Origin: Aurantiacibacter atlanticus
GTDB taxonomy: Bacteria; Pseudomonadota; Alphaproteobacteria; Sphingomonadales; Sphingomonadaceae
Assembly (NCBI RefSeq): GCF_001077815.2
Contig: NZ_CP011310.1
Coordinates: forward strand, 2,948,401-3,012,400
Reading direction: 5' to 3'
Length of the DNA stretch: 64,000 bases
A program made the translations under genes and the position numbers. Numbering within the stretch: position 1 is the first letter of the stretch; each line of letters begins with the position of its first letter. The notes under the pieces are model-generated. The model was not told the origin of the DNA. It did no database searches and was given only the letters and a program-made list of their open reading frames with translations. Positions 10,601 through 19,479 of the stretch are shown in pieces.

Positions 10601-13600
10601 ATGGGGATAAATAAGGAGCGAACCCAGCGATTGCAAAGCGGGTAAATCCTCCGGCTTCACCCGAGCCCGCCCGACCGTCCGCGCAGACTCGGCGGCTGCA
10701 TCGCCAATTACCCACTCCATCGCGGACAATGTGGCATGCCGTGCCGCTATCTCCAGCGCGGCGGAAGAAGTGGCGGCGACCGCAGTGACAACGCAAAAAA
10801 TGCGCTGCTCGCCAGGTTTCAGAGTAATGTCGTGTTGCAGCGCGGCAATCGGGTCCAGGGTCCAGCCGGTGCTGCCGCCCAGAGGCTGGGCCGCGCCAAC
10901 AGGATCGCGCAAAGTGCGGCCCCGGCCAATAAAGGCTCGCCGGTCGACTTCGTAACGCAGACCCTCGATCGGTCCGGCCCCATCGATGGCAAATTGTACC
11001 ATCGTCGCAGGCGTTTCGTGGGGCTTACGCGGCCTACGGGTAAACAATAGCCCGCCGATCCGCGGAATATATACGCCACCGGTAAACAGTTTGCTGAATG
11101 CGGGATGCCGTTCATCATCGAGAGGCGGCGCGAGCACTACTTCGGCATAGCTAGTAAGACGCAGCGTGCGCGGCACGCCAGTTTCATTGATAAGTGTCAC
11201 ACGGCGGATCTCCAGATCATCACCGCTCCCGACGCATATTTCCATGCGTAGATCGATCCCGTGATCGCGCCGATGAAATTCCGCCATATGTGGCTGGAAC
11301 ACCGCTCGATATTCGTCGGGAATGGCCCCCGTGGGCTGGCGGGCACCGGACCAGAATGCACCGCTCTCCAGATCTTGGATATAGAGCCACAACCCCTCGG
11401 CATCGCGCGTCGCGTCCGGCACGAAGCGGGTGATGGATTGTCCCTGCCAGCGCAGCGTGCCGCCGCCACTTTCGGCGATCCAGCTCGACAATCGGCCATT
11501 ACCCAACACCTGCACTTGCGGGAAATGTGTGTCTGCAGGCTGCCATGGGGCGATCTGTCCAATCTGCACGCCGCTCTCTGAGTTATCCAGAGCCTCGAGC
11601 CGCTCTATCTCAGGCGGGATTTCATGCGGCACGCGTTCGCTCAGCAGCAGCGACACAAGCCGCACCTGCGGATCGCGAGCAAAGCGTTCAACCATCGCAT
11701 CTTGCGTGAGCAAATTTGCAATTGCGCAAAGCATCATGCCCTGGTGATGCGCCATATAGGCGATCACCGGCGTGAAGCTTGCGTTGGCAGGCGCCCTTTC
11801 GGGCGTGAAATCGAGCGCTTCCCACATGCCGAAGCGTCCTTCTGCTCCCAGCGCGGAAAGCCGGCGCAGATTCGCAGTTGCATATCCGGGCGCTACCGCC
11901 AGCGCCAAAGCAGAGGCATATGGCGCAATAACCCGATCGCGCGACAGACCACGTTTCAGGCCGAGTCCGGGTGTCCCGAATGCCTGATAACGATAGCGAT
12001 GCTCCGGGTCCCGTTCTGCATAGGCGGATTCGGATACCCCCCATGGGAGGCCCAGCTTTAACCCATGGCGGCGCTGAATTTCCACGGCCACGCGCTCGCT
12101 TTCTCCGAGCAGAGTCTCCGGCTCTCCGCGAAGCAAGAGGCGCGGCATGAGATATTCAAACATTGAGCCATTCCACGAGAGCAGTGACAAGCCACCGGGC
12201 GCCTTGGTCACTGGCCGTTCGAGATGAAACCAATGCTCTACCGGCACATCGCCTTTCGCAATGGCAAAGAAGCTTGCCAGCCGCGCTTCAGAGGCCAGCA
12301 GATCGTAATGATGGGTATCGATCCGGCTGGTACTGACGTTGTGCCCGATGAAAAATAACCGTCGCTCATGATCATACAGCCAAGAGAAATCCATCGACCA
12401 TGCTATTTCAACCGCATCATCGGCCAAAGCCAGCAACTCTTGCTCCAACCCATCGGCCGGGAACTGGTCCCGATGCATCTCATCCACATGATGCCGCAGC
12501 CGATCGAACCACGCGAACAAATCGCGGAAATCTTCCGGCGCAGCATCGCCGACACTTTCCGCAATATGCTCGACCTCCTCCGCGATTGCGGCCATCGCGC
12601 TTTTGCGAATCCAGCTGAGCGAAGCGAGGCGCTCGCCATCATCTTCCGCTGTGAACAGCATCTCGCGAATTGCCGCAATCTGCTCTCGCAAGGATGCTGC
12701 ATCGCCCCATTGGATGGCGGCCTGATCCAGCAGGTCCAGCAGATCGTTCAGACCATCCCAGCGCTGCGTTTCTATTTCGCTAAAAGCTGCTGCTTCCCGC
12801 AGAGTTTCCGCATAGGCAATAAGGCTGACCGCCAGATTGCCGCTATCGACGGTTGAGATATAGCGCGGTTCAAGCGGGCGCAAATGCCGCGTCTCGTACC
12901 AATTCAGGAAATGCCCGCGATAGCGTTCCAGCCTCGCCATTGCGTCAAACACGTTGCGTCCGCGGGCCGCCAGCTCTGCGCGGCCAACATAGCCCATATC
13001 CCATGCGCTTGCAGTGGATTGCAGGAGCATGCCGATATTGGTCGGCGATGTGCGGTGACCAATTTCTTCATGCGGTGGCCCCTGATAATTATCGGGTGGC
13101 AACCAATTGTCCTCAGGCCCTGCAAAGCTTTCAAAGTAATACCACGTTCGACGAGCGAGCAGCCGTAGATAATCAGTATCGCCCTCGCCCAGCGGGATCG
13201 CTTTTGACCGGCGTAGCCTGCCGCTGAACAAAGCAAATTCAGGGGCGCCCATCCAGGCGACAAGCAGGGGGATTGCCGCGGGCAGAGCGCCGGGACGGAT
13301 CAGAATCAGCGCAGCAGTGATTCCAGCTGCGATGACCGAGCCCAGCCACATTTCGCGCCAGACCGAGGCCCGCGGGCTGCGCTGCTCCATATTGGTCGCA
13401 ACATGCGCTGCCGCAGTCCATTCCAGCAGATGTTTGTGGCTAACCAGATTGCGCCACAAAGTGATGGAGATAGCGTGGAGCGATAGCAGGGCTTCATTCA
13501 ACAGATAGACTATCGCCTGAAGCCACCGACCTGCCTGATCAGTGAGGCGTGCCAGCAGGCCATGTGATGCACCAACCCGACGGCCACGGGTGAGGCCGCT

Positions 13601-15907
13601 TACTATATCAGTGAACAATTGCCATCCCGGGGCAAGCACGACCAGCGCGGTCCAGAACCAAGGGCTGCCGGGGAGCAAGAACCAACCCGCCAATGCCAAG
13701 ATCAGCAAGCCAGGCGCGACCAGACTACGGCGCAGATTGTCGAGAATTTTCCAGCGGTCTATCCCGCTGATCGGATTGCGCAATCTGGTGTCATCCGACC
13801 CGGGGACAAACGGCCATAGCCAAGCGAGCAATTGCCAGTCGCCCCTGATCCAGCGATGCAGGCGGCGGGCATATGCTGGGTAACTGGCCGGAAAATTCTC
13901 ATATAATACGATATCTGTGGCCAGCGCCGCACGGCCATGTGCCCCCTCAAACAGATCATGGCTGAGAATGCGATTTTCCGGCACGCGTCCATCCACGGCA
14001 GCATGAAAGGCACGGACATCATAAATCCCCTTGCCCACGAAGATGCCTGCACCGAACAAATCCTGATACACGTCGGACACGGCCCGGCTGTAAATATCGA
14101 TGGCAGTGTCACCGGTAAACAGCCGGGCAAACAGACTGCGGATGCCCGCTTGCGGCGATATTTCGACCCGTGGCTGGACCAGCGCATAGCCGCGCGTTAC
14201 TCGGCCCGCCTCACCGTCTATCCGGGCGCGATTGAGCGAGTGGGCGATCGTACCGACGAGCCGCGCGACCGACCCAGGAGGAAGTAACGTGTCTGCATCG
14301 ACCGTCACGACGTAACGAATAGCGCTAAATGCTGTGCTGTTGCCCTCATGCACAGAAAAGCCGGACCAATCACCATCCACCAGCAGACGGTTGAACTGCT
14401 CAAGTTTGCCGCGCTTGCGTTCCCAGGCCATCCAGCAACCCTCGCCCGGATTATATTTGCGAGCGCGCAACAGCAGATGAAACGGCTTATGTCCTGCGCC
14501 GCCGCCATGTCGCCGATTAAGTGAGCGGATGGCCGCCACCAGCGCGTGGGTGATGGCGTCATCATCCGGCATTTTTTCTTCCGGCGCATCTGCCAGATCC
14601 GCCAATAAAGCCACATGGACAAGCGGATCGACATTGGCGAGCCAATGCGTTTCCAGCTGCTGGGCAAGACTGGCGACCTCCTGCTTTGAGGCAATCAACA
14701 CCGGCACAACCACGAAACTGTCCGCGCCCTCCGGCAGGCAATTCCGGTAATCCAGCTTGGGCAAAACGCTGGGCGGCAGCAAGCGCGTTATCGCCCAGTG
14801 AACGACTGTAATTGCCAAAACAGAGGCAGGCACCACGCTGACCACCATCGCTCCCAGCCAGCCAGCAAAATTGGCACCTTCCAACGCCAGATATAGCGCG
14901 GGCAAGATCAAGGCACCGACGCCCGCCAGAAAAATAGCGGCAGTGTAGAAACGACCGGGCCTGTTCATGACTGACCGGCGAAGCTGCTGGCGAAAGCTGA
15001 GCGAGGTTTCCAGATCTCTTTCCAGTTGACCGCGCCCGCGATCGACCAGCCAGTAGCCGACATGGCGACCGACATCATCGACCCCGGCCGCACGCGCTCG
15101 CAGGATCGCCGCATCAGCGACTTCACATTCATCGCTGCTACTCGCCCGGGCGATTTCCTCAACTGCAGTTCGATACGCATCCCGCGTTTCGAAATCCATT
15201 TGCGGGTAATCAGCGGAGGGATCGCGGCCTAGCGCTGCCTCCACCAGACTGACCTGATCGAAGAAATCCTCCCACGGAATTGTCGCAACAATTCCAAGAT
15301 TGGAAATAGACCGCGCGGTCCGTTCACTAGGATCGAGCGAGTGGATATCATGAGAGGCGTCAGCCGAGACAAATGGCAGGGTGATCGATCCACCGAGCAG
15401 CGGCGTTAGCGCGGCGACCAATATCTCCACGCAGGCGATCCGCAGCATGGTTGGAAACGCCCATAATTCGGCAATCGTCAGCGGAAGGTGCTGTTGGTAG
15501 GCCTGCACAAACCGGACTGCTCCGGCGAGTGATATCTGAAGATGGCTTGCCAGTACATATTCATGGGCGATTGCATAAACGCGCGGTAGGCCGGTCTGCT
15601 CTTCCTCGTCCTCCTCCTTCGCCAATCCGGGCAATTGAACGTAGAAGCTCTTCGGTAAATCGTTACGAATCTGGCGCAAAGCACGGTGCACCTGGTAATC
15701 ATTATCGAGTAGCCATTCAGCAGCTTTGCTGGCCTCTGGAGGCGGATCGACACACGCTTGGCGAACATCGCTGAGCCAGCGTTGCACCGCCTTTACATGG
15801 GCCCATGCCGGGACCGGGTCCGGTGACGCAGTGCCGAGCCGGTGCCCAGCGGCCAGTTCATGCGCGCGGAACTCAATCGGCGCTTCAGGGCTAATGTCCG
15901 CGTTCAC
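7673..15907 (-). CDS. ndvB: Cyclic beta-1,2-glucan synthase (NdvB/ChvB type)
   Basis: This very large protein (2744 residues) matches the length and order of NdvB. Hydrophobic segments near residues 320-370 and 700-900 flank a GT84 glycosyltransferase domain with [14 protein letters not shown] as its metal-binding Asp motif. Carbohydrate-binding and GH94 phosphorylase-type domains follow. The C-terminal part holds [20 protein letters not shown] and [13 protein letters not shown], the latter containing the usual GH94 general acid. The enzyme builds and cyclises periplasmic beta-1,2-glucan from UDP-glucose, which helps osmotic adaptation and host interaction. The start is GTG, overlapping the TGA of the stress-protein gene (GTGA). 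No separate glucan exporter (NdvA) is seen in the window. Confidence 0.95.
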   Translation of the reverse strand: [2744 protein letters not shown]

Positions 15908-16947
15908 TCTTCAAAGCGGAAGACAGAGTCATTGCGGCTGCCAGTCGGATCGGAACCAAAACTGCATCGGATATTTGGCCGTACAATCAGCAGCGGGACC
16001 GGAGCATGACCGGCAAGATATTCCGCGACACTGCCAACTGCTACATCTTCCATTCCGGTGTTGCCGTGTGACGCCATGACGATAAGATCGACCTGCTCTT
16101 CTATGGCGCGGTCGCGAAGCATCGAGCGAGGATCGCCCGGACCACAGATAATTGTCTTGACCTCAACCCCATCCTCAAGGCTGCGACGGCGCAATTGCTC
16201 CAGATGGTGGATGCCATTGCGTTTGTTGTGACGATCGATCTGCGCACGCAATTGCTCGACTTGCGGCGCGCGGGATGCGCCGACCACTTCCAATTGTGGC
16301 ACTATGTGCACCAGCACGAGATCAGCTGCGTGAGTGCGCGCGATACGGCGGGCTATGGGGAGTACGCTGTCCGCCCTGGCTGACCCATCGATAGGAACCA
16401 TGATCCGGCAGTAACTACCCTTGTGGGGCTGGCCAGGCGGAACCAGCAATAACGAATGTTCTGCACGGTCGAGCAAAGCCTGGGCGGTTGACCCCAAACC
16501 CTTGCCCCGGTCGCTCTTGCGTCGACCCATGACTAGCATCGTCGCACCATGATCCTGCGCCCAATCCGATAATTCTTCCGCCGGAACACCGGCGAGCAGC
16601 ACGCTGTTCGCCGCTACTTTTGCCTCTTCCTCCTGATCTGCGAATCTGCGCAAATTTTCGCTTTGCGTTCGACGGTGCAATTGCCATTCGATGGGGTCTG
16701 CCGGGGACGCTAAGTGCGTCGGCGCTTCGATCACGCGCGCAAAGGTTATTTCCAGCCCAAGGCTATAGGCGATGGCCAGGGCTTGTGACGATACGGCATT
16801 AGCCTGTTCTCCGTCATCGACGCAGGCGACGAGCCGCGGGGTAGAATGATCGGGCTTCGCAGTACCAAATTGTCCGGACGAATGATGTCGAACCGGGCGC
16901 ATTGGCGGCCGTGGCTGAGAGAGATATCTGAATTGGCTTCTGACCAC
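15904..16947 (-). CDS. Tandem universal stress protein (two UspA domains)
   Basis: The 347-residue cytoplasmic protein has two UspA folds. The first spans about residues 40-180 with an ATP-loop segment GRRKSDRGKGLGSTA. The second spans about residues 190-335 with ASHGNTGMEDVAVGSVAEYL; its start (MVPIDGSARAD) is typical. The start codon is GTG at 16947, with a strong AAGGAGGT five bases before it. It heads the leftward train that includes the glucan synthase, PEP synthase and PfkB. A good copy of the repeated dyad (one mismatch) is centred about 90 bp upstream at 17029-17044, which suggests that the whole train is induced by the same signal as hsp20 and the L,D-transpeptidase. Confidence 0.93.
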   Translation of the reverse strand: MVRSQFRYLSQPRPPMRPVRHHSSGQFGTAKPDHSTPRLVACVDDGEQANAVSSQALAIAYSLGLEITFARVIEAPTHLASPADPIEWQLHRRTQSENLRRFADQEEEAKVAANSVLLAGVPAEELSDWAQDHGATMLVMGRRKSDRGKGLGSTAQALLDRAEHSLLLVPPGQPHKGSYCRIMVPIDGSARADSVLPIARRIARTHAADLVLVHIVPQLEVVGASRAPQVEQLRAQIDRHNKRNGIHHLEQLRRRSLEDGVEVKTIICGPGDPRSMLRDRAIEEQVDLIVMASHGNTGMEDVAVGSVAEYLAGHAPVPLLIVRPNIRCSFGSDPTGSRNDSVFRFEE

Positions 16948-17028
16948 TGCGACCTCCTTGAAGGATGCGAAGGAAGCGATTCTCCTTCAAGCCTTTCAAG
17001 AATGCCGCGCGCGAGGTGCTGTCCCATA

Positions 17029-17044
17029 TAAGGAACCCTCCGTA
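17029..17044. promoter_or_regulatory. Regulatory dyad upstream of the usp-ndvB-ppsA train
   Basis: The sequence TAAGGA-ACCC-TCCGTA matches TACGGA-N4-TCCGTA with one mismatch. It has exactly the same two half-sites as the copy before the L,D-transpeptidase. It lies 82 bp upstream of the GTG start at 16947, between that gene and the small gene at 17091-17264. Confidence 0.55.
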
Positions 17045-17090
17045 GAAGATGTGCAAACGGCCGAAGGGAAGGGACAGTCGAGGGAAGGCG

Positions 17091-17264
17091 TCAGCTGCCG
17101 TGAGAACATGTATTGCCAGATGGCAAATCGATCTGCTTTGCCTTTTCCTCGCGCAGCAATTGCATGAGGGTCGCGCGTTTATTGGCATCCTTTTCGGAAG
17201 CTAATAGCCGCTTGAAGCGCTCCATATTGCGCTGCACGACAAATTGATCATCATCGCTCGACAC
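17091..17264 (-). CDS. Small conserved-looking charged protein (57 aa, GTG start)
   Basis: A short open frame reads V/M-SSDDDQFVVQRNMERFKRLL and continues through ASEKDANKRATLMQLLREE to an SCHGS-like end. It is helical, charged and has no membrane segment. The pattern 'N-x-x-R-F-x-x-L-L-x-x-E-x-D-x-x-x-R-x-x-L-x-x-L-L-x-E-E' resembles small unnamed proteins common in Sphingomonadales and Rhizobiales, though I cannot name a family. GAGG stands seven bases before the GTG at 17264; a second in-frame GTG at 17270 is less well placed. It is separated from the downstream stress-protein gene by the 17029 dyad. Its function is unknown. Confidence 0.6.
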   Translation of the reverse strand: MSSDDDQFVVQRNMERFKRLLASEKDANKRATLMQLLREEKAKQIDLPSGNTCSHGS

Positions 17265-17432
17265 TCTCACACCTCGAATCGATAATCTGCTCGAATCCGA
17301 GATTTAACTATGAAGAAACCACCACGCAACAAAAGCCGAAGTGCCCCATCAAGCGGTATCGACAACCCACTGGTTCTGTAGGGATTTTATTGTCTGTGTC
17401 AGACGGTTCCTGCCTCAGATGGTGTCCAAGAT

Positions 17433-18935
17433 TTATAACCCTCGCTTGGCTAACCGGCTTGCGCAAGCTCGCCCGCGTTTCAAAACTTCATTTCGGTCGT
17501 GGCCAAGGATCAGCAGATCAAATGCACCGTCTGCTAGCTTGCCGGGGGAAAGCAGCACTGCTCCGGCTCCTTCGCCGGCAGCAGTAAACAATTCGGGTTC
17601 ACACACAGTTAGAAACTGGCCCATCGTAAGTCCCGGCCTGCCGACGATCTGTTGTTCTGTGACGAGCATGGACCGGCTATTCCAATCACCCAGCAGACGG
17701 TTCATCAAACACATCGGGATCGACACACCGCCCCACCGCCCATTGCATTCGACCCAATGCAGGCACGGCGCCATTGCGCCATTGTCTAACAGCACCGCGT
17801 CAAAACTGCATCGCCCGAAATATCCCAGTCTCTGAAACAGAAGACCTAATCTTGCGGCGCCCTCCACAACTATGTCCCGCACATCTTTGGGCAAGTCGCT
17901 TGGCACTGCCCCAGTGAAGCGGGCATTGGAGTTGGCAGTAATCTGGTCGAAGACGCCCTCCACAATTGGTGAGCCGTCTTCTGGATACGGAATCCATAAT
18001 TGTGCCGATAGGGTAGCTTTTATCGGCGCCTCCCACGCAGTGACTTGCAGTGGAAAAGGGTTTTTCCATCCTGCACGATCAATCATATCAACCAATCTGC
18101 CCGACATCTCTGCGGCTGGCATTCCTGAAAACTCGGGATTATTTAGCACGAGATTACCGAGTGAGGCAGCACTATGCGAGAGCTTGATAGCCACCCGGCG
18201 GTGTTCTCGCATGAAGCGGCGCAAATAGCCGATCAGTGCGGCCATCCCATACACCGCTCGGCTATGAGGAACGGCTTCCTCGCCGAGCAGTTTTGCGGCC
18301 CACCGGGCAAACCACAATTTGTCGTTCACCGCACGCATCAGCGCAGGCGCAGGACCAGCGAGGCGGACGGGCACCCCCGCCTGCTGTGCAATTTCGCCAG
18401 CTAGCCGCCAGATTGCGCCAGTGGCCATATAGGGGATCACATTCAGGCCGCCGGCATGCTGCGCCCGCTTCACAGCGCGTGCAATCAGATGCCGATCATT
18501 CAGGCAAGCATCGGCGAGCGATTGCACAGGATCCGCCAATGGCGGTGCTATCACCTCGACACGGCCCAGCCCAAGCCAGTCCCGGCAATAGGCCTCGAAC
18601 GCAGGATAGCGCTTCCCGTAGACCGCCAGCAGATCGCCCTCGCCGGCTAGCAACAAGGCGCGGTAGCTATGGTGGGCATCTGCGCCCCTTTCATGGGCGA
18701 GTTGAATGCCGCTATGATCCTCAACCAAGAGGGCGGGCGCATCAATCAAACCGCTGGAGAGATTTTCGGAGAAGTTCGGAGCGTGGCACAACCGGGGAGA
18801 CTCCGTCTGAATTTGCCGCGCCAGATGGGCTATCCTTATCCGTTCTTCCGGTGGCAGCTTTACCCGGTGATGTACCACAATCGGCAAACGGAATTGCTGG
18901 CCCGTTTTTCCGGCCAGATCGGGGGCGATGTTCAC
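17433..18935 (-). CDS. Pre-ATP-grasp / ATP-grasp ligase (PGM1-like peptide ligase family)
   Basis: The protein is about 500 residues. The N-terminal half looks like a pre-ATP-grasp domain (YGKRYPAFEAYCRDWLGLG, NVIPYMATGAIWRLA). The C-terminal half has ATP-grasp features: AIKLSHSAASLGNLVL as the Lys-containing nucleotide segment, and CSFDAVLLDNG followed by HWVECNGRWGGVSIPM as the metal-binding Glu/Asn segment. Relatives include PGM1-like peptide ligases that join a carboxylate to an amine. The true product is unknown. I place the start at GTG 18935, giving a GTGA overlap with the hemerythrin gene; the TTG at 18968 is also open. Its coupling to a hemerythrin gene is unexpected and unexplained. 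Confidence 0.7.
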   Translation of the reverse strand: MNIAPDLAGKTGQQFRLPIVVHHRVKLPPEERIRIAHLARQIQTESPRLCHAPNFSENLSSGLIDAPALLVEDHSGIQLAHERGADAHHSYRALLLAGEGDLLAVYGKRYPAFEAYCRDWLGLGRVEVIAPPLADPVQSLADACLNDRHLIARAVKRAQHAGGLNVIPYMATGAIWRLAGEIAQQAGVPVRLAGPAPALMRAVNDKLWFARWAAKLLGEEAVPHSRAVYGMAALIGYLRRFMREHRRVAIKLSHSAASLGNLVLNNPEFSGMPAAEMSGRLVDMIDRAGWKNPFPLQVTAWEAPIKATLSAQLWIPYPEDGSPIVEGVFDQITANSNARFTGAVPSDLPKDVRDIVVEGAARLGLLFQRLGYFGRCSFDAVLLDNGAMAPCLHWVECNGRWGGVSIPMCLMNRLLGDWNSRSMLVTEQQIVGRPGLTMGQFLTVCEPELFTAAGEGAGAVLLSPGKLADGAFDLLILGHDRNEVLKRGRACASRLAKRGL

Positions 18936-19420
18936 GGGACTGTGTCCGCTGTCAGCGCAGTCCAGCAAATCCCCTCTGCGCGCAACGCATCGAGCTGCGC
19001 CAGCAGTTCACCTTGTTCGGCTTCTGGAATGCGCCCCATCGCGCCAAACAGTTCGCCACATTCGGCAACATGTTTTTCCATCAATTCTATATCGCGGAGC
19101 AAGGCCCGCACCAAAGCGCTATCGGGCCACGCTGCATCTGGCAGGGAGAGGACCTTACACAAGGCTGCCTGACCGATCCGGTGTTCCATATAAAGCCGGT
19201 CAACTTCCTCATCACCGATCAGCGAGCGCATTCGTGGATAAAAATGCTGCTCTTCGAAGGCGATATGCGGCCCGACAGCATGGTTCAGCCGGTCAGCAAT
19301 GCGCTTTGCTGACAAGATGTCACGGGCCCGCAAGGCGGCGCCCAGTTGATGCAACCCGCGGCCCAAGACAACGTGATCACGTTTGAAAGCGGCTAACAAC
19401 TGCTTGACCGGCTCGGTCAT
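18932..19420 (-). CDS. Hemerythrin HHE cation-binding domain protein
   Basis: The 162-residue protein is almost wholly helical, with the histidines and glutamates expected for a di-iron HHE site: KRDHVVLGRGLHQ, HIAFEEQHFYPRM, YMEHRIGQA and ELMEKHVAECGELF. Such proteins bind oxygen or nitric oxide or store iron. The ATG at 19420 follows GGAGG by six bases; an extension to 19438 is possible but has no better signal. The stop overlaps the start of the ATP-grasp gene. It is divergent from the glutamine amidotransferase gene at 19480. The 60-bp gap between them holds a weak copy of the repeated dyad that also covers this gene's ribosome-binding site. An oxygen-binding protein fits the low-oxygen theme of this half of the window. 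Confidence 0.85.
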   Translation of the reverse strand: MTEPVKQLLAAFKRDHVVLGRGLHQLGAALRARDILSAKRIADRLNHAVGPHIAFEEQHFYPRMRSLIGDEEVDRLYMEHRIGQAALCKVLSLPDAAWPDSALVRALLRDIELMEKHVAECGELFGAMGRIPEAEQGELLAQLDALRAEGICWTALTADTVP

Positions 19421-19428
19421 TGTACTCC

Positions 19429-19444
19429 TCCGGAACATTGCGGA
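19429..19444. promoter_or_regulatory. Possible dyad between hemerythrin and amidotransferase genes
   Basis: The sequence is TCCGGA-ACAT-TGCGGA, three mismatches from TACGGA-N4-TCCGTA. It closely resembles the copy at 20414 (TCCGGA-ACAC-TACGGA). Part of it is the complement of the hemerythrin gene's Shine-Dalgarno sequence, so the likeness may be partly forced. It lies 36 bp before the amidotransferase start. Confidence 0.3.
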
Positions 19445-19479
19445 TATGGCGCGCGGTCAGCAGGCGTAAACTTGCTCTC

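Noticed and set aside
17113..17126. TTGCC-AGAT-GGCAA as a possible FNR/FixK box
   Set aside because: It lies inside the small coding frame 17091-17264 and lacks the TTGA/TCAA core of FNR/FixK sites.
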